Assembly: GCF_003480915.1 (NCBI RefSeq)
Contig: NZ_QUKD01000002.1
Coordinates: forward strand, 62,001 to 126,000
DNA length: 64,000 nt
DNA from: Parabacteroides sp. TM07-1AC
Lineage (GTDB): Bacteria; Bacteroidota; Bacteroidia; Bacteroidales; Tannerellaceae
Reading direction: 5' to 3'
Within the stretch, counting starts at the first letter, position 1; every line of letters begins with the position of its first letter. The notes below the pieces were generated by a model. That model was given only the letters and a program-made list of their open reading frames with translations, did not search any database and was not told where the DNA came from. A program made the translations under genes and the position numbers. Shown here in pieces: positions 10,149-20,400 of the stretch.

Positions 10149-10174
10149 TTTCTCTCCCTTATAGCAGAGAGAAA
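10149..10174. other. Small hairpin between the GntR and lyase genes
   Basis: Eight-base arms TTTCTCTC and GAGAGAAA (10149-10156, 10167-10174) are perfectly complementary around a 10-base loop. It sits 32 bases upstream of the lyase ATG in the 128-base gap after the regulator gene. It could be a leader stem or a weak terminator separating regulator and operon transcription; there is no strong U-run on either side. Confidence 0.35.
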
Positions 10175-10245
10175 AATAGAATGAACAAAAGATAGATTAT
10201 ATTGACAAAATATTAGATAACAGGTTAATAAATCCTCCTTAAGTA

Positions 10246-10965
10246 TCAAATTCTGTTATTCATAAATATTTTATATACTGCAAAATGTTTTTCTAAGGCT
10301 TTCCTAAATCCTTCTTCATCTCTTTTCTTAATCAACACGAGTAAATCTTCATGCGTAACAATCTCACCTTTTTCTTTCATCTCAATATTGATCGGCTCTA
10401 ACAAGTCTTTAAATTTATTTTTTACAAAGACCATTACAGGATGAATGATTCCCTGAAATTCAGAAATAGTTCTATTCCCAGTTATTTCATAAAGCTTTGC
10501 GTGGAAAGTAAATTCACTCACTGGCGCATATTCATTATTTTCAAACATAACTCCCATTTTCACAATCTCTTCAAGTTCTGCAATATCTTCTGGTGTTATA
10601 TTTCTGAAAAGATCACTACAAATACCAATTTCCAAAGCTATTCTAAATCCTAATATATCGAACAGGGATTCTTCACTCAATATACGCGGGTCTACAACTC
10701 TTTTCATTCCTCCCAAAATGGAAGGTTCTGTTAAAATCATACCTCGCCGCGTACGTGATTCTACCATTCCCATCATTTTCAAACGACTAAGCGCTTCTCT
10801 TAAAACATTTCGGGCAACACCCAATGCTGCTGCTAACTCTAGCTCATTAGGGATAGAATCGCCTGTACGTAAATCATTCTCTTTAAAATAATTAAGTAGT
10901 TTATCTTCTACCTGATCTACCAAAGTTATATTCTGATTGTATATTTTAAGCTTATCCATATGCAT
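10246..10965 (-). CDS. FadR-subfamily GntR transcriptional regulator, probable sialic-acid regulator
   Basis: This 239-residue GntR regulator has an N-terminal winged helix (about 9-75) containing GDSIPNELELAAALGVARNV and LREALSRLKMMGMVESRTRRG. A C-terminal all-helical FCD ligand domain (about 95-225) has the expected Asp/His-rich positions (EFTFHAKLYEITGN). It is the first gene of the minus-strand sialic-acid locus, so it probably senses sialic acid or a breakdown product and represses the operon, like NanR of enterobacteria, which belongs to the same subfamily. A palindrome of the FadR type, ATTTGTATGACAAAT, lies 30 bases upstream of its start and may be an autoregulatory operator. An alternative ATG at 10959 would remove two residues. 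Confidence 0.85.
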   Translation of the reverse strand: MHMDKLKIYNQNITLVDQVEDKLLNYFKENDLRTGDSIPNELELAAALGVARNVLREALSRLKMMGMVESRTRRGMILTEPSILGGMKRVVDPRILSEESLFDILGFRIALEIGICSDLFRNITPEDIAELEEIVKMGVMFENNEYAPVSEFTFHAKLYEITGNRTISEFQGIIHPVMVFVKNKFKDLLEPINIEMKEKGEIVTHEDLLVLIKKRDEEGFRKALEKHFAVYKIFMNNRI

Positions 10966-11375
10966 TATATTATAAGATTAAATACTATTTATACTATTTG
11001 TATGACAAATAACTGCATTATTTTAATACAAAACAACAATAATACATATTTTAATTTTTCATTATCATTATTTCACATCAAACACATACTTATGCAATTC
11101 AAACTAATTTTTATTAGTCAGAAATGCAATAACTATTTAGACAGAACTAGCCATCTATCAAAATGTAACTATCCTACCATATATTTACGGTTACTATACC
11201 GAATAATTCAAATTCCCCAACACAGTACATGACAAAAATATATAGTATAAAATTTCACAGGTAAAAAAAGGAAGAAATTATTTATCGATTTCTTGTAAAT
11301 CAACACAATGAATCTGTCTATCATATTTTGTTAAATAACAGAATGTTCATTATTCAAGTGTTTAGCAGTCGGATT
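10966..11375. other. AT-rich intergenic region upstream of the sialic-acid operon
   Basis: About 410 AT-rich bases lie between the GntR gene and the left end of the IS element. I see the palindrome at 10996-11010 and a minus-strand promoter-like TATTTTTG (complement of 11233-11240). No convincing gene, tRNA or other repeat is seen. A short open frame of about 90 codons here has unusual composition and no recognisable features. Confidence 0.5.
10996..11010. promoter_or_regulatory. Candidate FadR/GntR operator
   Basis: ATTTGTATGACAAAT is a 15-base palindrome with perfect 6-base arms around ATG. It fits the TNGTNNNACNA pattern known for FadR-subfamily GntR proteins and lies 30 bases upstream of such a gene. 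Binding is inferred only; no second copy was found in front of the lyase or susC. Confidence 0.45.
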
Positions 11376-12458
11376 GATATGTTAAAATATATTACTTGGT
11401 CGGGTATTTCATTTTACCCGGTATATTAATCCGATTTTGCCGGTAGGGTAGTGTCATTTTGATAATTGAAAGAAACTACTTATAAAGAGTTTTTATATTC
11501 CTCTTTACATAAATTTTTCAAGGATCCAGCGTTTCATCTCCCAATACGCTTTATCTGTCGATCTCTTAACCCGGCTTATTTTTACCTTATTACCCCACAG
11601 GCCTCCTTATAGTCTACTGTTGGATCGAACAAATTGGAGTCAGGAGGATCGACAGAAATTAATGTTTTAATGCTTTCTATAGCTTACCAAGGTATCAGTT
11701 TCCCTATTCTTTTTTCTTTATTGCCCGGAAAAGGAGCATCTTCATCAGAGCAAAGGATTCTTTTAATCGAACGATATATTAACTTATTTGGAAAACAAAC
11801 GATATTACATTTAATGGCCGACAGGAAATTTACCGGTGAATCCTGGCTTAGTTTTCTTCATGTGGAAAAAATAAAATATTTTATTCGTATAAAGGATAAA
11901 TCAGTAACGATAAATAGCAGAAATGGAAAAAGAATACATATTAGGGGGATATTTAATCGACTGGCAGTGAATCATGTACAATTCATCCCTGAATCTTTCA
12001 TTATACACGGAAATGAATGTTATTTGTCTGCTCTTTGCTTTATAAACGATAAAGGACAAAAGGATTTATTGGTAATAATCTCCCTTGAAAATAATCATAA
12101 CAGCCTGGAACTCTATAGAGACTGTTGGCAAATAGAAACAATGTTCAGAAGATTTAAATCCAGTGGATTTAATATTGAGGCGACTCATTTAAGAGATATT
12201 CGTAGAGTGGAAAAGCTACTTGCAATTGTCATGATCGTTTTTACATGGGCTTATATTACAGGAGCTTATCGTAGTGAGCACCAGAAAGAGATCAAGATTA
12301 TGAAACATGGTAGAAGGGTTAAGTCTTTCTTTAAATACGGACTTGAGTTTATTGGACAGACACTTATGAATCCTAACAAGTCGAAGTTATTTTGGATCGC
12401 ACTCAAAATTTTGTCATGTACTAAGATTACCTGACCAGGTAATATATTTTAACATATC
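11376..12458 (+). mobile_element. IS4-family insertion sequence, degenerate
   Basis: An element of about 1.08 kb is bounded by 26-base terminal inverted repeats, 11376-11401 and 12433-12458, that differ at one position (GATATGTTAAAATATATTAC... inward). The right repeat overlaps the transposase stop. The transposase inside is truncated and frameshifted, so the element cannot move by itself. I see no clear target-site duplication. It sits at the boundary between the AT-rich sialic-acid locus and the rest of the chromosome. A related solo end lies at 42443-42536. Confidence 0.75.
11512..12434 (+). pseudogene. IS4-family transposase, frameshifted and missing its N-terminus
   Basis: Two reading frames together give a Bacteroides-type IS4 transposase. 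From about 11512 one frame reads RIQRFISQYALSVD and on to LLLDRTNW (catalytic Asp at 11623). A single indel just after DRTNW moves the continuation (STEINVLMLSIAYQGISFP) into another frame that stays open to 12434. The C-terminal part retains ADRKF (second Asp) and YRDCWQIETMFRRFK, with the catalytic Glu and the E-x6-K spacing. The Arg of the YREK signature (Y-x2-R-x3-E) is replaced by Cys. About 70 N-terminal residues expected for this family are absent because upstream sequence has in-frame stops. It is non-functional by sequence. Confidence 0.8.
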
Positions 12459-12618
12459 TATTTGATTACGGAAGGACTAAAAAGAGAAACAGATTGTCAA
12501 AATAAAAACATCCCAAAATGAAGTTTCCAGAAGAATAAAGCGAATACTATTTTATCGTAAAAAGAAAATGAGGTATCTTCGTTGTTATATATAAAAAGAA
12601 CTACTAAAAGATATTCAG

Positions 12619-13137
12619 ATGAAAAAAATTAACAACTCAGTTTTACGAAGTGCATTTGCTATGATTTTAGGATTTGTACTGGTCTTATGGCCGGAAGCTG
12701 CCATTACCTATTTGGTTATTGCCATAGGTATCTGCTTCATCATACCCGGCCTGTTTTCTTTGTTGAACTATTTCACACGGGAGAAAGTGGAAGGTGAACC
12801 CTCTCCTATGTTCCCTATCGACGGCGCCGGAAGTATTTTATTCGGAGCATGGCTTGTGATCATGCCGGAGTTTTTCGTCAATATATTAATGTATATCCTG
12901 GGAGCGTTACTGGTTATTGCCGGAATTCAGCAAATAGCTATGCTGGTATCTGCCCGCAAATGGAGTACAGTGCCGTTTGGATTCTACATCATGCCTGCAT
13001 TGATTTTATTGACAGGTATTATGATCATCGCCTATCCGTTCGGAGCTGCGGCGAACACATTTGTAATCTTTGGCGTAGCCAGTATCTTCTATGGAGTTAT
13101 AGAATTGATCAACTGGTATAAATTCCGCCAAAGATAA
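12619..13137 (+). CDS. HdeD/DUF308-family membrane protein
   Basis: This 172-residue inner-membrane protein has about six hydrophobic segments (e.g. residues 10-28, 30-48, 70-90, 95-115, 124-141 and 145-163) and short basic ends. The pattern LRSAFAMILGFVLVLWPEAA matches DUF308, whose best-known member is HdeD, an acid-stress membrane protein in E. coli. The actual function in Bacteroidota is unknown. It converges on the AraC-type gene, with only 12 bases between the stops. A TATCTTCG box about 40 bases upstream is a weak promoter candidate. Confidence 0.8.
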   Translation: MKKINNSVLRSAFAMILGFVLVLWPEAAITYLVIAIGICFIIPGLFSLLNYFTREKVEGEPSPMFPIDGAGSILFGAWLVIMPEFFVNILMYILGALLVIAGIQQIAMLVSARKWSTVPFGFYIMPALILLTGIMIIAYPFGAAANTFVIFGVASIFYGVIELINWYKFRQR

Positions 13138-13149
13138 AAGAGGAAAATA

Positions 13150-14052
13150 TTAAGACTTGCGGTATTCCATCGGAGAAATACCCATATGCTTTTTAAAGAA
13201 TTTACCAAACGTAGACTGATCGGAAAAATGAAGAATGTCTGCGACTTGCTGTACCGTTGCCTGCGGAGCTTTCAACAAGATCTTCGCCTCAACGATCAAA
13301 GCATCGTCAATCCATTTATTAGCAGATTTTCCGGTCAGTTCCTTTAAGATCAAAGATAGATATTGCGGAGTGATAAAAAGCTTCTCTGCATAGAAAGTAA
13401 CCACATGCTGCTCCTTACAATGTTCAAACAGCAATTGAAGGAACTGTTCGAAAAGTTCTTCTTTGCGGGAAAGAGCCGGCATTAACAGACCATCTTTTTT
13501 CCCCATAAATATATTGGCTATCTCCAGAAGGAATCCGACAAAAGAGTTCTGCATCACTTCTTTCTGAAAAAAATGAGCCCGGTTCTTTATTTTACTCCTT
13601 AACAACTCGATGTAATTGTCTACCAACTCAGTTTCCTGTGGTTCAAAAGTAGTGCATGGATTTTTCCTCAATTGCATATAATTAGCCATCGATGGACTAC
13701 GTTTCGCCGTATTGCACTCATCGAGAAACTCACGTGAAATAACCAGTAATTTCCCTTTAAAATCCTTACTAATCTTACTAAGCTGTATCGTATGCGTCGG
13801 CATAATAATAGTAAAACTATTGCTTTCTATAGTATAAGGTACATAGTCCAGCGCTATTTCAGAAGATCCTTCCAGCACTAAGACCATCAATAATGCATCC
13901 AACCGCATCGGCATAGTATGTTCATACACTTCCTGGTCGTCCACACCCTGATTGCCATCAATATCGGCTATCAGAAAAATATCCTGGAAACTATCGCGGA
14001 TTATTATACCCTTATTTAACTCAGCAAACTTTATCAAAGGGAGATTTTCCAT
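13150..14052 (-). CDS. AraC-family transcriptional regulator
   Basis: This 300-residue regulator has a C-terminal double helix-turn-helix of the AraC/XylS type (about residues 205-298). It contains EKLFITPQYLSLILKELTG and, near the end, ADILHFSDQSTFGKFFKKH followed by GISPMEYR, a classic AraC signature. The N-terminal 180 residues look like a cupin-like sensor half with no clear ligand motif. It is transcribed away from the TetR gene. A promoter box (complement of CAAAGATA) lies 34 bases upstream. The target genes are unknown; the flanking HdeD-like gene and the divergent efflux operon are candidates. Confidence 0.88.
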   Translation of the reverse strand: MENLPLIKFAELNKGIIIRDSFQDIFLIADIDGNQGVDDQEVYEHTMPMRLDALLMVLVLEGSSEIALDYVPYTIESNSFTIIMPTHTIQLSKISKDFKGKLLVISREFLDECNTAKRSPSMANYMQLRKNPCTTFEPQETELVDNYIELLRSKIKNRAHFFQKEVMQNSFVGFLLEIANIFMGKKDGLLMPALSRKEELFEQFLQLLFEHCKEQHVVTFYAEKLFITPQYLSLILKELTGKSANKWIDDALIVEAKILLKAPQATVQQVADILHFSDQSTFGKFFKKHMGISPMEYRKS

Positions 14053-14085
14053 AATTTTATATTTTACTCATCATTATAGTCTGCA

Positions 14086-14093
14086 CAAAGATA
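14086..14093 (-). promoter_or_regulatory. Promoter -7 box for the AraC-type regulator
   Basis: CAAAGATA on the plus strand reads TATCTTTG on the minus strand, matching the Bacteroidetes -7 consensus TAnnTTTG. A TTG (complement of 14112-14114) lies 18 bases further upstream. The start codon is 34 bases downstream. Confidence 0.55.
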
Positions 14094-14289
14094 GACATTT
14101 TTATATTCGATCAAAGAAGTTTGTTTCATTTTTCACCAATTCACACAGTTTTCCTCCCTATATAGCCCAAAACAGAAAATACTCCTTTCGTTTCAAACCA
14201 ATCCTGTAACAGAATAAACCTTTTGAGTTTTCTAAATTAGGCAGATCTTTGTCACCGAGCATAATGGCAAGTGATTCAAAAAAATAAAT

Positions 14290-14907
14290 ATGACAAAAGA
14301 ACAAGTTATGACGACGGCATTGGATCTGTTCTCACAATACGGTATCAAGAGTGTGAGCATGGACGATATTGCCCGGAATATCGGTATTTCAAAACGTACG
14401 ATCTATGAATTCTTCGAAGACAAGGAAACATTATTACAGGAAGCTATTAAATCCTATAATAATAGCATGCGAAGCACACTTGCCGAACTGGAAAAAGGTC
14501 CATACACGGCTCTCGATGTTTTCGTCCTGTTCTACGAAGATTTTATGAAACGCCCCCGTTGGTACAATAAAAAATATTATGATGATCTGAAACGTTATCC
14601 GAAAGCATTGGAACAAGCCGAGAAAGACAAAGCGGATTTCACTAAAAGATGTATCAAGTTACTCAATCGGGGAGCTAAAGAAGGTGTTTTTCAGAAAGAT
14701 GTAAATATCGAAATATTAGCTTTGGTGGCAAAAGAACAATTGAAAATGATCCGCCCGTCGAAAACATTTCTGAACCATTCGGTGGCAGAAGTATTCCAGA
14801 CGGTATTGTTTACCTTCCTCCGGGGTATATGCACAGAGAAAGGCCTGACGATTTTGGAGCGTTATGCTTTGAAACACTCGCAGGATATATTATTAAGTGA
14901 AGAGTAA
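14290..14907 (+). CDS. TetR/AcrR-family transcriptional regulator of the RND efflux operon
   Basis: This 205-residue TetR regulator has an N-terminal helix-turn-helix at about residues 7-53: TTALDLFSQYGIKSVSMDDIA, then GISKRTIYEFFEDKETLL. The C-terminal ligand-binding half is divergent, as usual. It is followed after 33 bases by tolC, adaptor and RND permease genes on the same strand, so it most likely controls this pump, probably as a repressor lifted by a pump substrate. A promoter-like TTG-N18-GATCTTTG (14223-14251) precedes the gene, close to but not matching the TAnnTTTG consensus. Confidence 0.88.
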   Translation: MTKEQVMTTALDLFSQYGIKSVSMDDIARNIGISKRTIYEFFEDKETLLQEAIKSYNNSMRSTLAELEKGPYTALDVFVLFYEDFMKRPRWYNKKYYDDLKRYPKALEQAEKDKADFTKRCIKLLNRGAKEGVFQKDVNIEILALVAKEQLKMIRPSKTFLNHSVAEVFQTVLFTFLRGICTEKGLTILERYALKHSQDILLSEE

Positions 14908-14940
14908 TAGGAATTTTATTCAAAATCAAATCTAGTTTAA

Positions 14941-16332
14941 ATGAAACGAGTATTAATTACTAAGAAGATGATGTGGGTAGTCATGATGTTGCTGCCTTCT
15001 CTGGTCTTTTCTACGGTGAAAGCACAGGATGTCCTGAAGCTCGACCTGGAAAAAGCATTGGAGATAGCGTTAAGTGAAAGCCCGACCGTAAAAGTCGCTG
15101 ACAAAGAGATCGAAAAGAAAAAGTATGCACAGAAAGGCACCTATGCCGCTCTGTTCCCTCAGATTAATTTTACAGCCGATTATACCCGCACATTGAAAAA
15201 GCAGGTGATGTATATGGATGGTTTCGATATGGGTGGCGGCAGTGACGAATCGACGCCCGGTATGGAAGGTATCGATATGAGCAAAGGTATTGAGGTTGGC
15301 CGTGATAACAACTGGACTACCGGCTTCAATCTATCGATGCCCCTTGTCAACGCTACATTATGGAAAAGCCTCAGCATATCCGCCCTCGACGTGGAACTGT
15401 CTATAGAGCAGGCACGGTCATCCAAAATATCGATGGTAAACCAGGTAAAGAAAGGTTTCTATGCCGTTTTACTGGCAAACGATTCTTATCGTGTTTTCAA
15501 GGAAAGCTATGACAACGCGATGGAAAACTATCTGGATATCAAAAAGAAATATGACCAGGGAACGGTAGCCGAATACGATCTGATCCGTGCAGACGTGACC
15601 GTAAAGAACAGTGAACCGAATATGCTCCAGGCAGAAAACTCGCTCACATTGGCTAAATGGCAATTAAAGGCACTCCTGGGAATGGATCTGGAAATGGCTA
15701 TCGACTGCGAAGGAGAACTGGCCGATTTCGAATCAGTCCTGTTTGCGGACTATATGGCAACCGATACGACATTGGCAGGCAACACCGATTTGAAACAGAT
15801 CGATCTGCAGATGCAACAGTTGAAAAAGACTTTGACCATGCAGAAGTTCGACTATCTGCCTACATTATCGCTCACAGGTATGTACCAGTGGAATGCCATG
15901 AACAATGATTTCAAGTTCAAGAACTATAACTGGACTCCTTACTCGATTGTCGGTGTATCGCTTACGGTCCCTATCTTTTCCGGAGGCAGCAAATATCATA
16001 AGATCAAGCAGACGCAGGTATCCATGCATCAGATGGATTTGCAGCGCGACGATACGAAACGCAACCTGCAGTTGGCTATCAAACAATATCTGGATAATAT
16101 GAAAACCTGCGTAAAACAATTCGATGCCGCCCAGAAAGGTGTCGAACAGGCAAACAAAGGATATAAGATCGCCCAGAAACGCTATGACACAGGAGCCGGT
16201 ACATTGCTTGAAATGAACGATGCGGAACTGGCACTGACACAAGCGAAACTGAATCTGAACCAGTCCATCTACAATTATATGGTAGCTAAATCGGATATGG
16301 AAAAAGTCTTAGGTCAGGAACAAACGAATTAA
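14941..16332 (+). CDS. TolC-family outer-membrane efflux channel
   Basis: This 463-residue TolC-like protein has a signal peptide (residues 1-29, ending STVKAQ) and two OEP repeats. Repeat one begins LKLDLEKALEIALSESPTVK near residue 33. Repeat two contains VGVSLTVPIFSGG near 340, the typical YxVGxxxxxPIF motif. Long amphipathic helices rich in Gln, Lys and Ala surround these, as expected for the alpha-barrel tunnel. It forms the outer-membrane part of the tripartite pump with the adaptor (10 bases downstream) and the RND permease. The transported compound cannot be predicted. Confidence 0.9.
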   Translation: MKRVLITKKMMWVVMMLLPSLVFSTVKAQDVLKLDLEKALEIALSESPTVKVADKEIEKKKYAQKGTYAALFPQINFTADYTRTLKKQVMYMDGFDMGGGSDESTPGMEGIDMSKGIEVGRDNNWTTGFNLSMPLVNATLWKSLSISALDVELSIEQARSSKISMVNQVKKGFYAVLLANDSYRVFKESYDNAMENYLDIKKKYDQGTVAEYDLIRADVTVKNSEPNMLQAENSLTLAKWQLKALLGMDLEMAIDCEGELADFESVLFADYMATDTTLAGNTDLKQIDLQMQQLKKTLTMQKFDYLPTLSLTGMYQWNAMNNDFKFKNYNWTPYSIVGVSLTVPIFSGGSKYHKIKQTQVSMHQMDLQRDDTKRNLQLAIKQYLDNMKTCVKQFDAAQKGVEQANKGYKIAQKRYDTGAGTLLEMNDAELALTQAKLNLNQSIYNYMVAKSDMEKVLGQEQTN

Positions 16333-16341
16333 GAAACAAGA

Positions 16342-17394
16342 ATGAGAACAAAAATAAAAACAGTTTACAATATGAAAACACGTGAAATGCTGAAAGTTGT
16401 ACCGCTCGTAACATTAGCCCTGCTGATGTCATGTACAGGTGAAAAGAAAGACTCTGAGGCAGATACCCATGATGAAAAAGTAAAAGTGAAGATTGAGCAG
16501 GTATCGGCTCAGGATGTAGACCAGCTGGCGGAATTTACTGCAACCGTAGAGGCAAACATAAAGAACAACATTGCGCCTCAGTCTCCGGTTCGTATTGAGA
16601 AGCTGTTCGCAGAAGTGGGTGACCATGTAAAAGAAGGCCAGGTACTTGTCAAGATGGACGAAACAAACCTGAAACAGGCCAAAATACAATTGGACAATCA
16701 GGAAATTGAATTCAAGCGCATCGACGAATTGTATAAAGTCGGCGGAGCTTCCAAATCGGCCTGGGATGCCCAAAAAACACAGTTGGACGTAAGCCGCGCA
16801 AGTTATAAGAACCTGCAGGATAACACTCAGTTGCTAAGTCCGATCAGCGGTATCATCACTGCCCGTAATTACGACAGCGGCGATATGTACAGCGGTGGTG
16901 ATCCTATATATACAGTAGAACAGATCCGCCCGGTCAAACTGTTCGTGAACGTTTCCGAAAGTTATTTCACACAAGTGAAGAAAGGCAATGAAGTAGATAT
17001 CAAGCTGGATGTATATGGCGACGAAGTATTCAAAGGTAAAGTAAGCTTGGTCTACCCGACCATCGACTCTTCCACCCGTACTTTCCCGGTAGAGATTAAG
17101 ATTGCCAACACCGACGAACGCGTACGTCCAGGAATGTTTGCACGTACAACGATGAATTTCGGTACACGTAACCATGTTGTTGCACCGGACCAGTCCATTG
17201 TAAAACAATCCGGATCGGGTGACCGCTACATCTATGTTTACAAAGATGGAAAAGTATCCTACCAGAAGGTAGAACTGGGACGCCGCATGGGAAACAAATA
17301 TGAGATCGTATCCGGCGTAGAAAATGGCGACCAGGTAGTAATAACCGGTCAGAACCGTTTGAGTAATGGAATGGAAGTAGAAATTGACAAGTAA
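16342..17394 (+). CDS. RND efflux periplasmic adaptor (HlyD/MFP family), lipoprotein
   Basis: This adaptor of 350 residues has a lipobox LLMSC. Lipoyl-type halves flank a short alpha-hairpin: NNIAPQSPVRIEKLFAEVGDHVKEGQVL near residue 73 and LLSPISGIITARNYDSGDM near 165. A beta-barrel and membrane-proximal domain follow. It links the inner-membrane RND permease to TolC. The start used here is the first ATG; an ATG at 16372 (MKTREMLKVVPLV) gives a more typical lipoprotein signal of 21 residues and may be the true start. It lies 13 bases upstream of the permease gene. Confidence 0.9.
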   Translation: MRTKIKTVYNMKTREMLKVVPLVTLALLMSCTGEKKDSEADTHDEKVKVKIEQVSAQDVDQLAEFTATVEANIKNNIAPQSPVRIEKLFAEVGDHVKEGQVLVKMDETNLKQAKIQLDNQEIEFKRIDELYKVGGASKSAWDAQKTQLDVSRASYKNLQDNTQLLSPISGIITARNYDSGDMYSGGDPIYTVEQIRPVKLFVNVSESYFTQVKKGNEVDIKLDVYGDEVFKGKVSLVYPTIDSSTRTFPVEIKIANTDERVRPGMFARTTMNFGTRNHVVAPDQSIVKQSGSGDRYIYVYKDGKVSYQKVELGRRMGNKYEIVSGVENGDQVVITGQNRLSNGMEVEIDK

Positions 17395-17407
17395 GAAATA
17401 ATACTAT

Positions 17408-20400
17408 ATGAGTTTATATGCAACAGCGGTAAAAAAGCCAGTAACCACCGCCCTCGTATTCGTGGCTGTGGTGATTATGGGACTTTTTTCCTTAACCCGA
17501 TTATCAGTCGACTTGCTCCCGGAGATCGAGACCAACATGATCATGGTCATGACGGCTTACCCCGGAGCCAGCGCCACCGATATTGAAATGAACGTATCCA
17601 AACCATTGGAGAACGTATTGAACAGTGTGAGTGACTTGAAACATATCACCTCACAATCCCGCGAAAACATCTCTATCGTTACACTGGAATTTGAATACGG
17701 TACCGATATCGATGTCGCGACCAACGACGTCCGGGATAAACTGGACATCGTAGAATCGTCTCTGCCGGATGACGTGGAAAACCCGATCATCTTTAAGTTC
17801 GGTACCGACGATATTCCAATCCTGTTGCTTTCGGTAACAGCAGAGGAAAGTACCAACGCCCTTTACAAAATCCTGGACGATAAAGTATCCAACCCGCTGG
17901 CACGTATCAGCGGAGTAGGTGCCGTATCTATTTCCGGTGCTCCAATCCGTGAAGTACAGGTATATTGCGACCCTTACAAATTGGAAGCTTACGGGCTGAC
18001 CATCGAGGGAATCTCCTCTATCATTGCACAGGAGAACCGCAATACGCCGGGTGGTAGCATAGATATCGGTTCAAACACCTATACGCTCCGTGTACAAGGT
18101 GAATTTACCAATGCCAACCAAATGCTGGACCTGGTGGTAGGAAGCAACAACGGTAAAAATGTGTATCTGCGCGACGTTGCACAGGTAAAAGACTATATCG
18201 AAGAACGTGCCCAGGAAACCTTCAACAACGGAGGTAAGGGGGGTATGATCGTTATCCAGAAGCAGTCCGGAGCAAACTCGGTGAATATCGCTAAGAAAGT
18301 TCACGAAAAACTGCCGGAAATACAGGCCAGTTTGCCATCCGACGTACAACTGGGTGTGATCGTCGATACCTCGACCAACATCCTGAATACAATCGACAGT
18401 TTGCAGGAAACGATCATGATCACTTTCATTGTCGTTATGTTGGTGGTATTCATCTTCCTGGGACGCTGGAGAGCGACATTTATCATTATCCTGACGATCC
18501 CGATCTCACTGATCGCCGCATTCGCCTACTTGCTGGCATCCGGCAATACACTGAACATTATCTCGTTAAGTTCATTGTCTATTGCAATCGGTATGGTGGT
18601 GGATGACGCCATTGTGGTATTGGAGAATGTCACGACGCATATTGAAAGAGGTAGTAAGCCGAAGCAGGCAGCCGTACACGCAACCAACGAGGTGGCTATA
18701 TCCGTAATTGCTTCCACATTGACTATGTTGGCAGTATTCCTGCCATTGACAATGGTGACCGGTATGGCCGGTATCCTTTTCAAACAGTTAGGCTGGATCG
18801 TTAGTATCATCATGATCGTATCGACAGTCGGAGCTTTGACTTTAACACCGATGCTTTGTTCGCAGTTGTTACGTCTCGATCCGAAGAAAGGACGTTTGTA
18901 CGTTTTGTTCTTCACTCCTATTGAAAAAGCACTGAATGCACTGGATGTTGCTTATGCACGTTTCCTGGACTGGGCAGTACGTCATCGTAAAACTGTTATT
19001 GCCGGTGCCTTCCTGATCTTTGCTGGCAGCATGATGATGATCCCTATGATTAAGACTGAGTTCTTCCCGACCCAGGATAATGCCCGTATCGGTATCACGA
19101 TCGAAATGCCCATCGGTACCCGCCAGGAGATCACACGCGATCTAGCTTTGCGTATCGACAAACAGTTCCGTGAGAAATACCCGGAAATTCTGGTACTGAA
19201 CTTCACCGAAGGACAGGCTGATACGGATAACACATTTGCCCAGTTGAGCGACAACGGTTCGCACATCATAGAAATGAATGTCAACCTGAGCAGTGTCGGC
19301 GACCGTGAAAGAGGTTTGATCGAGATTTGTGATATGATGCGTCAGGACCTGGCTGAATACTCCGAGATTAAAGAGTACAAGGTTTTGGCTGGCGGCCAGT
19401 CCGGTTCTATGGGTGGTGAGAACGCTGTGGATATAGAAATCTACGGTTTCGACTTTGCCAAGACCGATGCTGTTGCTGCAGATCTGTCAAGACGTCTGGA
19501 AGGATTGAAGGGATGTTCACAGGTTAACATCAGCCGTAAAGATTATATCCCGGAATACCAGGTAGACTTCGACCGCGAAAAACTGGCAATGAACGGCCTG
19601 AACGTTACGACAGCCTCTTTGTATCTGCGTAACCGTATCAACGGTTCCACCGCATCCAAGTATCGTGAAGACGGTGACGAGTATGATATCAAAGTACGTT
19701 ATGCTCCCGAATTCCGCCAGTCTATCGAAGATATCGAAAATATCATGATCTATAACAATGCCGGACAAGGGGTTCGTATCCGCGATGTAGGTAAAGTTGT
19801 AGAACGTATGACACCGCCGACTATCGAGCGTAAGAACCGTGAACGTCTTATCACAGTATCTGCCGTTGTCGGTCAGGGTGCTGCATTAAGCGACCTGGTG
19901 TCTGCCGTTCAATCCGAGCTGAAGAAGATGGATATCCCGTCTGATGTAAGCTGGCAGCTGGGAGGTACATTCGAAGACCAGCAGGATACCTTTACCGACC
20001 TGGGTATATTGATGGTATTGATCATCATCCTGGTATTTATTGTGATGGCAGCCCAGTTCGAGTCGTTGACCGACCCGTTCGTGATCATGTTCTCCATCCC
20101 GTTCGCCTTTACCGGTGTAATTCTGGGATTGGCAATCACACAGACGCCACTCGGGGTGATGGCTTTGATCGGTGTAATCATGTTGATGGGTATCGTTGTA
20201 AAGAACGGTATCGTGCTGATCGACTACACGATCCTGTGCCGCGAACGCGGAATGAGTATTCTTACTGCTGCAGTTGCTGCCGGTAAATCCCGTCTCCGTC
20301 CGGTATTGATGACCACCCTGACTACCGTACTCGGTATGATCCCGATGGCTATCGGTACAGGTGAAGGTGCTGAAATGTGGCGCTCGATGGGTATGACGGT

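Noticed and set aside
9209..10249. Longer 346-residue version of the lyase starting at a TTG
   Set aside because: The extra 44 residues lack family similarity and overlap the regulator stop. The ATG at 10117 gives the correct N-terminus.
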